The position numbers were made by a program, and so were the translations under genes. The notes beneath the pieces are model-generated. The model was not told the DNA's origin and searched no databases. It saw only the letters and a list, made by a program, of their open reading frames with translations. This document shows positions 15,807 to 22,259 of a stretch of DNA of 39,820 nt, piece after piece. The DNA is from Christensenella sp. UBA6880. GTDB taxonomy: Bacteria; Bacillota; Clostridia; Christensenellales; CAG-917. Where the stretch lies: assembly GCA_002449145.1 (NCBI GenBank), contig DKCG01000026.1, positions 1-39,820 of the forward strand. Reading direction: 5' to 3'. Every line of letters begins with the position of its first letter. Positions within the stretch are counted from its first letter, which is position 1.

Positions 15807-15866
15807 GCGAGAAGAACTAGCCCCTCCGATCTAAGCCTTGCTCTTGCGAAAACAAATTTTGGAGGT
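15807..15866 (+). promoter_or_regulatory. rplM leader with possible Shine-Dalgarno sequestering pairing
   Basis: In the untranslated leader CCTCC (15823-15827) is complementary to the ribosome-binding site GGAGG (15861-15865). A stem CGCGAG (about 15807-15812) with CTTGCG (about 15842-15847) could form instead. This is the layout of a ribosomal-protein autoregulatory leader (L13 in E. coli is known to repress its own operon), but I cannot match it to a described leader family. Confidence 0.4.
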
Positions 15867-15873
15867 TAGCACA

Positions 15874-16338
15874 ATGGCTAAGGATTTGTCAACAATGGCA
15901 AAAAACAATAAGTCTTATATGGCAAAGCCCGGCGAAGTTGAAAGCAAGTGGTACGTTGTCGATGCAACCGATATGGTTCTCGGCCGCCTTGCATCTCAGG
16001 TTGCTTCTATCCTTAAAGGTAAGAACAAACCCGAATATACACCCAACGTCGACTGCGGCGACCACGTTATAATCATCAACTGCGAAAAGGTCGTTCTCAC
16101 AGGCAAAAAACTCGAAGACAAATACTATCGTTATCACACCGGTTACATCGGCGGCTTGAAGGAAATTCAGTACAAGAAATTGATGGCTGAAAAACCCGAA
16201 TTTGTCGTGTACAAGGCAGTCAAGGGTATGCTTCCCAAGAATACTCTCGGCGCAAAGATGCTCAAAAAACTCCGCGTTTACGTCGGTGCAGAGCACGATC
16301 ATCAGGCACAATGCCCCGTTGAGTTGAAACTCAACTGA
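15874..16338 (+). CDS. rplM: ribosomal protein uL13
   Basis: A 154-residue L13 of the large ribosomal subunit. WYVVDATDMVLGRLAS, GKNKPEYTPNVDCGDHVIIINCEKV, TGKKLEDKYYRYHTGYIGGLKE and GMLPKNTLGAKMLKKLRVYVG are the family's standard blocks. The N-terminus has about 15 extra residues (MAKDLSTMAKNNKSYMAKPG) with several Met codons. ATG 15874 is preferred because GGAGG lies eight bases upstream; the leader from 15838 lacks one. It is first in the conserved rplM-rpsI pair, 14 bases before rpsI. Confidence 0.97.
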   Translation: MAKDLSTMAKNNKSYMAKPGEVESKWYVVDATDMVLGRLASQVASILKGKNKPEYTPNVDCGDHVIIINCEKVVLTGKKLEDKYYRYHTGYIGGLKEIQYKKLMAEKPEFVVYKAVKGMLPKNTLGAKMLKKLRVYVGAEHDHQAQCPVELKLN

Positions 16339-16352
16339 TTGAGAGGTGAAAT

Positions 16353-16766
16353 ATGGCTACTAAGAAAACCAAGAAAGTTCAATATCTCGGCACCGGCAGA
16401 AGAAAGACGGCAATCGCAAGAGTTCGTCTTATCCCCGGCGGCGAAGGCAGCATCGTCATCAACAAACGTACTCTCGACGAGTATTTCCCTCTTGACACGA
16501 TGAAACTCATCGTCAATCAACCCCTCGTTGCAACGGGCACGACCGACAAGTTCGACGTTTACGTCAACGTGTACGGCGGCGGTTACACCGGTCAAGCAGG
16601 CGCAATCCGTCACGGTATTGCAAGAGCGCTCTGCGTCGCAGACAGCGAAGCATACAGAGCAATCCTCAAGAAAGAAGGTTACCTCACTCGTGACCCGCGT
16701 GCGAAAGAACGTAAGAAATACGGTTTGCACAAGGCACGTAAAGCACCTCAATTCTCAAAACGTTAA
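16353..16766 (+). CDS. rpsI: ribosomal protein uS9
   Basis: A 137-residue S9 of the small subunit. GTGRRKTAIARVRLIPG, NKRTLDEYFP, VNVYGGGYTGQAGAIRHGIARAL, LTRDPRAKERKKYG and the C-terminal KARKAPQFSKR are all present; the basic tail contacts P-site tRNA. GAGAGGTGA lies four bases before the ATG. Co-transcribed with rplM and followed closely by a strong terminator. Confidence 0.98.
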   Translation: MATKKTKKVQYLGTGRRKTAIARVRLIPGGEGSIVINKRTLDEYFPLDTMKLIVNQPLVATGTTDKFDVYVNVYGGGYTGQAGAIRHGIARALCVADSEAYRAILKKEGYLTRDPRAKERKKYGLHKARKAPQFSKR

Positions 16767-16792
16767 CCAATCGCGTTCAAGACGCACAAACA

Positions 16793-16818
16793 AGCACGGC
16801 ATATTTGCCGTGCTTTTT
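16793..16818 (+). terminator. terminator of rplM-rpsI
   Basis: AGCACGGCA (16793-16801) pairs with TGCCGTGCT (16806-16814), then TTTTT to 16818, 27 bases after the rpsI stop. Confidence 0.9.
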
Positions 16819-16859
16819 CTTTGTCAGGCTGCGGGCGAGGTGCTCACGTACGTCTTGTA

Positions 16860-16968
16860 CGTTCCGCGCCTCGTTCTCGCCTTCCGCGACTTGTTCGCCT
16901 TGCTTCGCGTTTGGTCAACGTTTTACAAGAGATAACTTGTCAAATTCAGACGTCGAAAAACAAAGCAC
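16860..16968. repeat. 109-bp direct repeat, copy 1
   Basis: Starts CGTTCCGCGCCTCG and ends AAAGCAC. The first 77 bases match 17097-17173 with four mismatches; the remaining 32 are more divergent. Copies are 237 bases apart. The open frames across this block in several phases are a by-product of its composition and no protein is recognised. Confidence 0.75.
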
Positions 16969-17096
16969 AACTTCGGCTTCTTCTTTGTCAAGTTGCGCAC
17001 GTGTTGCTCGTGTACGTCCGTGTACACTGCGCTACACGTGCTCACTTTTCGCGATTTTCGGCGTTTGCTCTGCGTCTGACTTATCTCTTTACCAAA

Positions 17097-17205
17097 CGTT
17101 CCGCGCCTCGTTCTCGCCTTTCACGACTTGTGCGCCTTGCTTCGCGTTTGGTCAACGTTTTACAAGAGATAACATTCCAAATTCAAATGGCAACAACAAA
17201 AGCAC
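17097..17205. repeat. 109-bp direct repeat, copy 2
   Basis: Same length and orientation as 16860-16968. A partial inverted match (ACTTATCTCTTTACCAAACG, about 17079-17098) faces the GTTTGGTCAACG...AAGAGATAAC end of the repeat. Both copies end at an AGCAC-containing hairpin. The 330-base block between the two terminators has no believable gene. Confidence 0.75.
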
Positions 17206-17223
17206 GGCATTACCGTGCTTTTT
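17198..17223. terminator. bidirectional terminator after the MATE gene
   Basis: AAAAGCACGG (17198-17207) and CCGTGCTTTT (17213-17222) form a perfect stem, nearly the same sequence as the rpsI terminator. It would end MATE transcripts on the minus strand and read-through from rpsI. Confidence 0.8.
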
Positions 17224-17240
17224 CGTGCAAAAAATGCTGA

Positions 17241-17368
17241 TTTTTTGCGATATTTTGACGTTTTTATGTTGTTATATTATTTGAGTTATTCTTTCGGTTT
17301 TTGAGTGAATTTTTTTGCGATTTTGAGTGTTTTTTGAGTGATTTTTTATATGCGTTTTATGGGCGTTT
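17241..17368. other. T-rich stretch with roughly phased T-tracts
   Basis: T-tracts centred near 17243, 17254, 17263, 17300, 17313, 17322, 17332, 17344, 17356 and 17366 are mostly 9-13 bases apart. It lies just past the MATE stop. No gene is seen. Confidence 0.5.
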
Positions 17369-18727
17369 TCAGGCTTCTTTTAGGTATTCGGGGCAGGGGA
17401 TAAGTTCCTCTTTCTTTGCGCGGGTGAGGAAGAATATGCACAGCGTAACGCCAAGGGTCAGCAATTCCGCCGCGGGGGTGGCGAGCCAAAGCCCAGTCAT
17501 TTTCCACAGATACGCAAACAAGTACGCAATGGGGATTATCGTCACGAGTCCGCGAAGCAAGGTTATCAACTGCGCGTATCCGCCGCGATTCGACGCCGAG
17601 AAGTAGTAGGAAAACAACAGATTGAATCCCGAAAACAGCGAGGATATGAAGAACAAACGCATACCGTGCGTGGCGGCTTCTTGTAACGCTTCCACGCCTT
17701 GCGTGTTGAATACGCTTGCGATTCCGTCCGCGCCGAAGAAAATTGCGACGTACATCAAAATCGCTATCGACGAAACGGTGACGAGGGCGTATTTGAGAAT
17801 TTGCCGTATCTTTTTGTGGTCGCTTTCGCCGTAACTGAAACTTATCATCGGTTGCGTGCCGTTGGCAACGCCGTTGAATATGGAATTTGTAACATAGAAA
17901 ACGTTGATGACGATTGTGTAAGCCGCAATTGCGGTGTCGCCGCCGAGTTTTTTGAACAGACCGTTGAACACCGTGAGAACGATTGCAAACGAAATTTCGG
18001 TGATGAACGGCGCAAATCCGAGCGAGCAGATTCTGCCGTACGTTCTTGCGGAAAGTTTGGTTTTTCTGAGGTGAAAAGTGTTCTTTTTGCGTATGACGTG
18101 CGAGGATAGAATGAGTATGCTCACGATGGGCGAAAATCCCGTTGCGAGAGCCGCTCCGAGCATATCGAGGTTGCAAGGGAACACGAGAACGTAGTCGAAT
18201 AAGATGTTGAACAAGTTTCCCGAAAGGGAAGCAATCATCGCAAGTCTCGGCGCGCCGTCGTTGCGAATGAAGTTTTGAAACACGTTGCTGAACATAAAGA
18301 AGGGCGCAAAGCAAAGAATGATTTGCACGTACGTGTTGCTGTATTCTAGCGTGTCGCCTTCCGCGCCGAGAAATTGCGCTATGGGACGGGACGCAAATAT
18401 GCCCAAAATGACGAAAATCACCGCAAACAGCGCAACGATAAGAATGGTGTGGGTGAACGCTTTGTTTGCTTCGTCGTCGTTTTTTGCGCCTTTCAGTATT
18501 GCAAATCTCGTTCCGCCACCGACGGCAAACATCATACCGATTGAAAAAACTATGTTGAAAGACGGGCTCGACAAGTTGAGTGCGGCAAGTCCTGTTTGCC
18601 CCATTTTGAGAGAAATAAAAAACGTGTCCGCCAAAATATAGCAACTGAGTCCTATCATTGCTATGACGTTTGCGGAAACGTATTTTGCAAACTCTTTCAA
18701 AACGCTTGTGTCCTTCATGGTTTTCAT
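17369..18727 (-). CDS. MATE-family efflux transporter
   Basis: A 452-residue, 12-helix exporter of the multidrug and toxic compound extrusion family, driven by Na+ or H+. Two homologous six-helix halves are visible: the first begins KYVSANVIAMIGLSCYILADTFFIS, the second SLGFAPFITEISFAIVLTVFNGL. The motifs GMMFAVGGGTRFAILKGAKND and NGTQPMISFSYGESDHKKIRQIL mark the loop after helix 2 in each half. It belongs to the DinF/NorM-like group found in Clostridia; the substrate is unknown. The start could be either of two Met codons three residues apart, and the ribosome-binding site is weak. A terminator-containing leader precedes it. Confidence 0.93.
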   Translation of the reverse strand: MKTMKDTSVLKEFAKYVSANVIAMIGLSCYILADTFFISLKMGQTGLAALNLSSPSFNIVFSIGMMFAVGGGTRFAILKGAKNDDEANKAFTHTILIVALFAVIFVILGIFASRPIAQFLGAEGDTLEYSNTYVQIILCFAPFFMFSNVFQNFIRNDGAPRLAMIASLSGNLFNILFDYVLVFPCNLDMLGAALATGFSPIVSILILSSHVIRKKNTFHLRKTKLSARTYGRICSLGFAPFITEISFAIVLTVFNGLFKKLGGDTAIAAYTIVINVFYVTNSIFNGVANGTQPMISFSYGESDHKKIRQILKYALVTVSSIAILMYVAIFFGADGIASVFNTQGVEALQEAATHGMRLFFISSLFSGFNLLFSYYFSASNRGGYAQLITLLRGLVTIIPIAYLFAYLWKMTGLWLATPAAELLTLGVTLCIFFLTRAKKEELIPCPEYLKEA

Positions 18728-18763
18728 AAGTTTTTCGATGACCTCTTTGAGTGCTTTCCCAAC

Positions 18764-18855
18764 AAAAAAGCGTCACGCTTTCGTGTCTTCAAAAGGCCTA
18801 ACGACACGACGCTGACGCGCTCACCCGGCGATGAGATGTTGTATTCGATTAATAG
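18764..18855 (-). promoter_or_regulatory. candidate attenuator/riboswitch leader of the MATE gene
   Basis: Between its promoter and the MATE start codon the minus strand holds a compact terminator, AAAGCG-TGA-CGCTTT followed by TTT (18781 down to 18764). An upstream AGCGTC (18813-18808) can pair with the GACGCT of that hairpin, extended by GTGTC/GACAC (18807-18803 with 18787-18783), which would break the terminator. These two folds exclude each other, the usual logic of transcription attenuation. A nine-codon GTG frame (18826-18800) could be a leader peptide but has no clear ribosome-binding site. I cannot match it to guanidine, c-di-GMP or other known classes. Confidence 0.55.
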
Positions 18856-18858
18856 AAT

Positions 18859-18886
18859 TTTATAACAGAGTAATATGAATTGTCAA
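18859..18886 (-). promoter_or_regulatory. promoter of the MATE gene
   Basis: On the minus strand consensus TTGACA (18881-18886), 16 bases, TATAAA (18859-18864). Transcripts would start near 18852, about 125 bases before the start codon. Confidence 0.7.
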
Positions 18887-18912
18887 ACGCTTTTTTGAAA
18901 ACTCGGCTTTAT

Positions 18913-18946
18913 GAAAACGAAAAGAGAACGACCTCGGTCGTTCTCT
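18913..18946 (-). terminator. terminator after the XRE-regulator operon
   Basis: AGAGAACGAC (18923-18932) and GTCGTTCTCT (18937-18946) form a perfect 10-bp stem with a CTCG loop. On the minus strand TTTCGTTTT follows. It separates the upstream operon from the MATE promoter. Confidence 0.75.
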
Positions 18947-18972
18947 CGATGATTCGTTGGATTTTCAAATTG

Positions 18973-19128
18973 TTTTTTTGCAATTTTTGGACGTTTTTTA
19001 ACGGTTTTCCTGCCGTTTTTTGATGATTTTTTGCTGCTTATTTTGCAATTTTTTGGCGGTTTTTTGCCGCTTTTTTGCGGTTGTTCGGCGGTTTTTAGCG
19101 ATTATTTGTCGCTTTTTTCGTCGTTTTT
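18973..19128 (-). promoter_or_regulatory. long helically phased A-tract region (A-tracts on the minus strand)
   Basis: About 13 T-tracts on the plus strand are centred near 18976, 18986, 18996, 19007, 19018, 19029, 19042, 19051, 19062, 19073, 19094, 19115 and 19126. With two missing positions filled, the mean step is about 10.7 bp, the helical repeat. The units read like GCNGTTTTTT. The region is expected to be strongly curved and lies 90-240 bases upstream of the MATE promoter. No gene is seen in 18947-19172. Confidence 0.65.
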
Positions 19129-19172
19129 ATGACAGTATTCGTTGCTTTGAACCGCCTATAATCAGTCTATAA

Positions 19173-20141
19173 TCAGTCGTTTTCCGACTCGTCGTCCGAG
19201 TCTTCGTCCGTGCGTTCATCGTCCTTTATCTCAATGTCGATCATCGGTTTTTTATTCTTTGCGACTGCCGCTTTGATAGGCACGACGACTATGTAGTAGG
19301 CAGGAATTGCGCAGAATATTGCCCAGTAGGGATGCCACATATTGAAGCCGCAACCCAAAAGCAGATATACTGCGGTGACGATAAGAGCGATTGGGAACTT
19401 TGACGGATTGCGCTTTGCAATCGTATCGAAAATGCCGCCTACGATGAGGGGAAGGAAGAACAATATCCAACCCGGGTGCCACAAGTTGCAAAGGGAACCG
19501 ATGAGAAGATAGGCAAGAGTGCAGAGCAAAAACGTCACGCCGTTGACTATGCTCGAAGCGATTGCGATATTTTTTGACTTTTGGTTGTCAAAGGTGATAT
19601 GCCCGTCTTTGATATGCACCGCGCTTCCGTTCGCGACGTGTTCGCCGTCGTTTACGTCTTTTCCGTTTATCGTGGTTTTCTTGCCGTCCTCGATGTGAAT
19701 CGTGCCCACGGCCTTGTTGACGAGTTTTGCGATACCGCCGTTTATCACGACGTCCGAACCGTCCTTGTCGTGAACGCGGATTCCGTTTTCGTCGATATGT
19801 ACTTGGTCGCCTTTGTTTGCATAAACGAATGTTTTTGCGTCGTTTTTGTCGTCGTTAACCGTCGATTGTGCTTTTTCGCCGTCGTTTTCGGCATTGTCGA
19901 CTTTGTTGTTTTCTTTGGTATCCGCGCTTGCGCTCGTCGGGGTGTAATTCAAAAGTTCGTCAAGGCTCACGCCGTAAAGTCGCGCAAGTGCAATGAGATT
20001 GTCCGTGTCGGGCGAACTTTCCGATCTTTCCCATTTGGATATTGCCTGACGGGACACGTTGAGTTTGTCTGCAAGTTCGTCTTGCGAATATCCGTGTTGT
20101 TTTCTTAATTCATATAACCTGTTTGCAGTTGTGATGTCCAT
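19173..20141 (-). CDS. membrane-bound XRE-family regulator
   Basis: A 322-residue protein. Residues 1-65 are an XRE/Cro helix-turn-helix (LYELRKQHGYSQDELADKL, then VSRQAISKWERSES). Residues 70-105 are a charged low-complexity linker. Residues 110-190 are beta-rich with repeated VHIDENG/IHIEDGK/VHIKDGH turns. About four membrane helices follow (193-215, 223-241, 250-267, 272-293), each pair containing a similar turn, NLWHPGW and NMWHPYW, so the membrane part seems internally duplicated. An acidic tail ends it. A regulator tied to the membrane could sense envelope conditions. ATG 20141 follows GCGAGG by seven bases; a start 20 codons upstream lacks one. Last gene of the rqcP-ispDF direction. 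Confidence 0.85.
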   Translation of the reverse strand: MDITTANRLYELRKQHGYSQDELADKLNVSRQAISKWERSESSPDTDNLIALARLYGVSLDELLNYTPTSASADTKENNKVDNAENDGEKAQSTVNDDKNDAKTFVYANKGDQVHIDENGIRVHDKDGSDVVINGGIAKLVNKAVGTIHIEDGKKTTINGKDVNDGEHVANGSAVHIKDGHITFDNQKSKNIAIASSIVNGVTFLLCTLAYLLIGSLCNLWHPGWILFFLPLIVGGIFDTIAKRNPSKFPIALIVTAVYLLLGCGFNMWHPYWAIFCAIPAYYIVVVPIKAAVAKNKKPMIDIEIKDDERTDEDSDDESEND

Positions 20142-20173
20142 AATGAAACCTCGCTTGTTTTTGTGCCTATATT

Positions 20174-20201
20174 GTGGCAGATTGAGGTCGGTTGCTGCCA
20201 C
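20174..20201 (-). promoter_or_regulatory. inverted repeat in front of the XRE-regulator gene
   Basis: GTGGCAG (20174-20180) and CTGCCAC (20195-20201) form a 7-bp inverted repeat with a 14-base centre, 33 bases before the start codon. It is a candidate operator for autoregulation or a leader hairpin. A minus-strand TTGACA (20210-20215) is just upstream, with A-tracts at 20227-20290 behind it. Confidence 0.45.
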
Positions 20202-20288
20202 CGATTTTAATTGTCAATTCCGCAACTTTTGGTTGCATTTTGCAAAAAATCGCATTTTTTTACGTTTTTTTACGATATTTTTCTTGTT

Positions 20289-21398
20289 TTACAGCAAAAG
20301 CGCGGTCGCAAAGCAGGCAATCGATTTCGAGTTGCCCAAATCGCCCACTTGCTCGTTCGTCGTCGCGGTTATACCTATTCTTTCGCAAGGAATATTCAAC
20401 GCTTTCGACATATTGTTGCGCATTTGGTCGATATATGGCGCAAGCATAGGACGTTCGGCAATGATCGCAACGCTGACGTTTTTGAGAGCGCGACCTTTTT
20501 CGGTTGCTTTTTTAAGCACGGTTTGCAAAAGTTCGAGGCTGTCCGCATCGTCGTAGCGAGAATCGTCCACGGGGAAAAGATGTCCGATGTCCTTTTCGCC
20601 GATTGCGGACAAAATCGCGTCCATAAGGGCGTGCACCGCAACGTCGCCGTCGCTGTGCGCAACGAAAGAAAATTCGCAGGGAATAAGCGTTCCCATAAGT
20701 TTGATTCCGTTGCCCGCTTTGAAGCGGTGTATGTCGTAGCCGATTCCGCAAAGCGGCGTGTGCAAATCTTCTTTGGTCGTGATTTTTATATTATCGGGGT
20801 CGCCCTCGATAATTTTTACGTCGCAAGCGGCGTGCTTTTGAATGACCGCAATGTCGTCGAGATATTCGCCGTCGCACTTTGCGTACGCTTTGAGCAAAAT
20901 GTCCGTTCTTGCGCAAATCGGCGTTTGCACTCTGCGATAGTCCGCTCTGTCAACGGGGTCTACGCCGAATTTTATGCAAACGAGAGAGTCGGTGAGAGGA
21001 AGAAGGGGAAGCGCAACGCCGTTTTCGAGTGCGCCGGCAATCACGCTGTTTATCAACGTCGCGGTGACGTAGGGGCGCGCACCGTCGTGAATAATTACGT
21101 AGTCGCAATCGTCCTCGACCGCATTAAGTCCGTGTTTCACGGTTTGGGTGCGAGACAAACCGCCTTGCGTAAGCGCGATTCTGTTGTCCTCGATATGCGC
21201 GTTTTCGAGCGCGTTGAGCAATTCGTCGCTGTAAGAGGGGTGAATCGCCACGATGATTTTCGAAACTTGCTCGAAAGTCAAAAAAGGTTTGATTGCTTCG
21301 ACGACGACGCAAGAGTCGTTGCAGGGCGCAAAGAGTTTGTTTTCTGCGCCGTATCTCTGCGACGTGCCGCCGGCAGTTATAATAACGTTGATTTTCAT
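20289..21398 (-). CDS. ispDF: bifunctional IspD/IspF (MEP isoprenoid pathway)
   Basis: A 369-residue fusion of two enzymes of the non-mevalonate pathway. Residues 1-215 are IspD, 2-C-methyl-D-erythritol 4-phosphate cytidylyltransferase: the CTP loop AGGTSQRYGAENKLF (9-23, a shifted form of the usual glycine-rich motif) and IIHDGARPY. Residues 216-369 are IspF, 2-C-methyl-D-erythritol 2,4-cyclodiphosphate synthase: GIGYDIHRF (Asp222, His224), HSDGDVAVHALMDAILSA (His256), GHLFPVDD and IGITATTNEQVG. The metal-binding residues are all present. The two steps are not consecutive (IspE acts between them). AGGTGA stands three bases before the ATG. It follows the hairpin array and rqcP on the same strand. 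Confidence 0.95.
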   Translation of the reverse strand: MKINVIITAGGTSQRYGAENKLFAPCNDSCVVVEAIKPFLTFEQVSKIIVAIHPSYSDELLNALENAHIEDNRIALTQGGLSRTQTVKHGLNAVEDDCDYVIIHDGARPYVTATLINSVIAGALENGVALPLLPLTDSLVCIKFGVDPVDRADYRRVQTPICARTDILLKAYAKCDGEYLDDIAVIQKHAACDVKIIEGDPDNIKITTKEDLHTPLCGIGYDIHRFKAGNGIKLMGTLIPCEFSFVAHSDGDVAVHALMDAILSAIGEKDIGHLFPVDDSRYDDADSLELLQTVLKKATEKGRALKNVSVAIIAERPMLAPYIDQMRNNMSKALNIPCERIGITATTNEQVGDLGNSKSIACFATALLL

Positions 21399-21410
21399 AG
21401 TTCACCTTTG

Positions 21411-21669
21411 TCGTGCCGTGGGCACGGTTATATTGCACCTACGGTGCAGTGGTATTGCGCTTTGCGCAGGGATATTCTCGCTACGCGAGAGTGATATTGC
21501 ACTTCGTGCAGTGATATTCTCGCTTCGCGAGAGTGATATTGCACTTCGTGCAGCGATATTCTCGCTTCGCGAGAGTGATATTACACTTCGTGCAGTGATA
21601 TTCTCGCTTCGCGAGAGTGATATTGCGGCGTTGCCGCAATTTTCGGGTGTGGGGTGAAGCCCCACCCGC
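21411..21669. repeat. array of about 12 short hairpins joined by AGTGATATT linkers
   Basis: Small hairpins alternate: GCAC-TTC-GTGC and CTCGC-TTC-GCGAG, joined by the near-constant AGTGATATT, a 42-base double unit. Outer members differ in stem but keep the plan (GTGCC/GGCAC, CACC/GGTG, GCGC/GCGC, GCGGC/GCCGC, and a final TGGGG/CCCCA stem at 21651-21665). Stem sequences change on both arms together, so the pairing is kept. Because the period is a multiple of three, both strands stay open as repeated SDIALRA/SRSENIT frames, which I regard as by-products. It lies between rqcP and ispDF, in the ispDF leader. Confidence 0.85.
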
Positions 21670-21688
21670 AATTATTCATTATTAATTA

Positions 21689-21931
21689 TTAATTAATAAT
21701 TCTGTACATCGTTTCGGCGCTTTGCTTGGTTTGATGTTCGTCCACGTTCAACACTTCAAACGACATCGAATTGTTGCCGAAAGTCACCGTCACCACGTCG
21801 CCGACTTTTACGTCTTTTGAGGGTTTGACGACTTTGCCGTTGATTTCGATACGTCCGCCGTCGCAAGCCTCTTGCGCTACGGTGCGACGTTTTATCACTC
21901 TTGATACCTTCAAAAATTTGTCTATTCTCAT
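21689..21931 (-). CDS. rqcP: S4-domain ribosome quality-control factor RqcP
   Basis: An 80-residue S4 RNA-binding protein: MRIDKFLKVSRVIKRRTVAQE followed by GGRIEINGKVVKPSKDVKVGD. This closely follows Bacillus subtilis RqcP (YabO), which works with RqcH in adding alanine tails to peptides stalled on 50S subunits. The family's N-terminus is MR(L/I)DKFLKVSR, so the ATG at 21929-21931 is secure. No Shine-Dalgarno precedes it. Instead a TATAAT ends seven bases upstream, so the mRNA is predicted to be leaderless. ispDF lies downstream beyond the hairpin array. Confidence 0.9.
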   Translation of the reverse strand: MRIDKFLKVSRVIKRRTVAQEACDGGRIEINGKVVKPSKDVKVGDVVTVTFGNNSMSFEVLNVDEHQTKQSAETMYRIIN

Positions 21932-21938
21932 AAAAAAT

Positions 21939-21967
21939 ATTATAAGAAAAACGCGCCATTAAATCAA
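21939..21967 (-). promoter_or_regulatory. rqcP promoter, predicted to give a leaderless mRNA
   Basis: On the minus strand TTGATT (21962-21967), 17 bases, TATAAT (21939-21944). Only seven bases, all A/T, separate the -10 box from the ATG, so transcription should start at or next to the start codon. Confidence 0.75.
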
Positions 21968-22022
21968 GAGGAAACTTATATAAAATTATCCAAAATTTAT
22001 TAAAATTATATGCGCGCGACGC

Positions 22023-22051
22023 TTGACAGCCTTGATTTTTCAATATATAAT
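22023..22051 (+). promoter_or_regulatory. strong rpoBC-metK promoter
   Basis: Perfect consensus: TTGACA (22023-22028), 17 bases, TATAAT (22046-22051). It starts a leader of about 200 bases before rpoB. It lies back to back with the rqcP promoter. Confidence 0.9.
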
Positions 22052-22060
22052 AAAAAACTG

Positions 22061-22110
22061 CGCAATAATGCGGATTCCTACCCCTAAAACGTCGTGTTTT
22101 TGGGGGTAGG
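22061..22110 (+). promoter_or_regulatory. structured 5' leader of rpoB
   Basis: Just after the expected start site, CGCA/TGCG (22061-22072) forms a small hairpin. A larger hairpin pairs CCTACCCC (22077-22084) with GGGGTAGG (22103-22110) and AAAAC with GTTTT around a GTCGT loop. No T run follows on the plus strand, so it is not a terminator. It may act in autoregulation or mRNA stability. Confidence 0.5.
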
Positions 22111-22259
22111 GGGTTATAAATACATCTTGTATTGATAGCGATTCGCACGTAAAGCGTAGATTTTGAAAAAAATTTCAGGCAAAGAAAAAAATTTTTTCGG
22201 GGAAGTTTGAGATTTTTTGAAAAGTCGAAAATTCGGCAATTTTTTTAAGGAGTGAATAT

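Noticed and set aside
16805..17284. Open frames of 139-159 codons between rpsI and the MATE gene
   Set aside because: They cover terminators and direct repeats, have no ribosome-binding site, and the products are repeat-derived Ser/Arg/Cys-rich strings.
18764..18858. Known riboswitch classes (guanidine, c-di-GMP, yybP-ykoY) in the MATE leader
   Set aside because: Their conserved core words were not found by eye. It is kept as an unassigned attenuator pending a covariance-model search.
20211..21494. A 427-codon plus-strand frame across ispDF and the hairpin array
   Set aside because: It is antisense to the certain IspDF protein and runs into the repeats, with no ribosome-binding site.
21411..21669. 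CRISPR array
   Set aside because: There are no unique spacers of constant length: the linkers are the conserved part and the units are tiny hairpins. No cas genes are present.
21402..21671. Protein-coding reading of the hairpin array (repeated SRSENI or SDIALRA peptides)
   Set aside because: Both strands stay open because the 42-base period is a multiple of three. The start would be a TTG without ribosome-binding site, and the end overlaps the ispDF signal.
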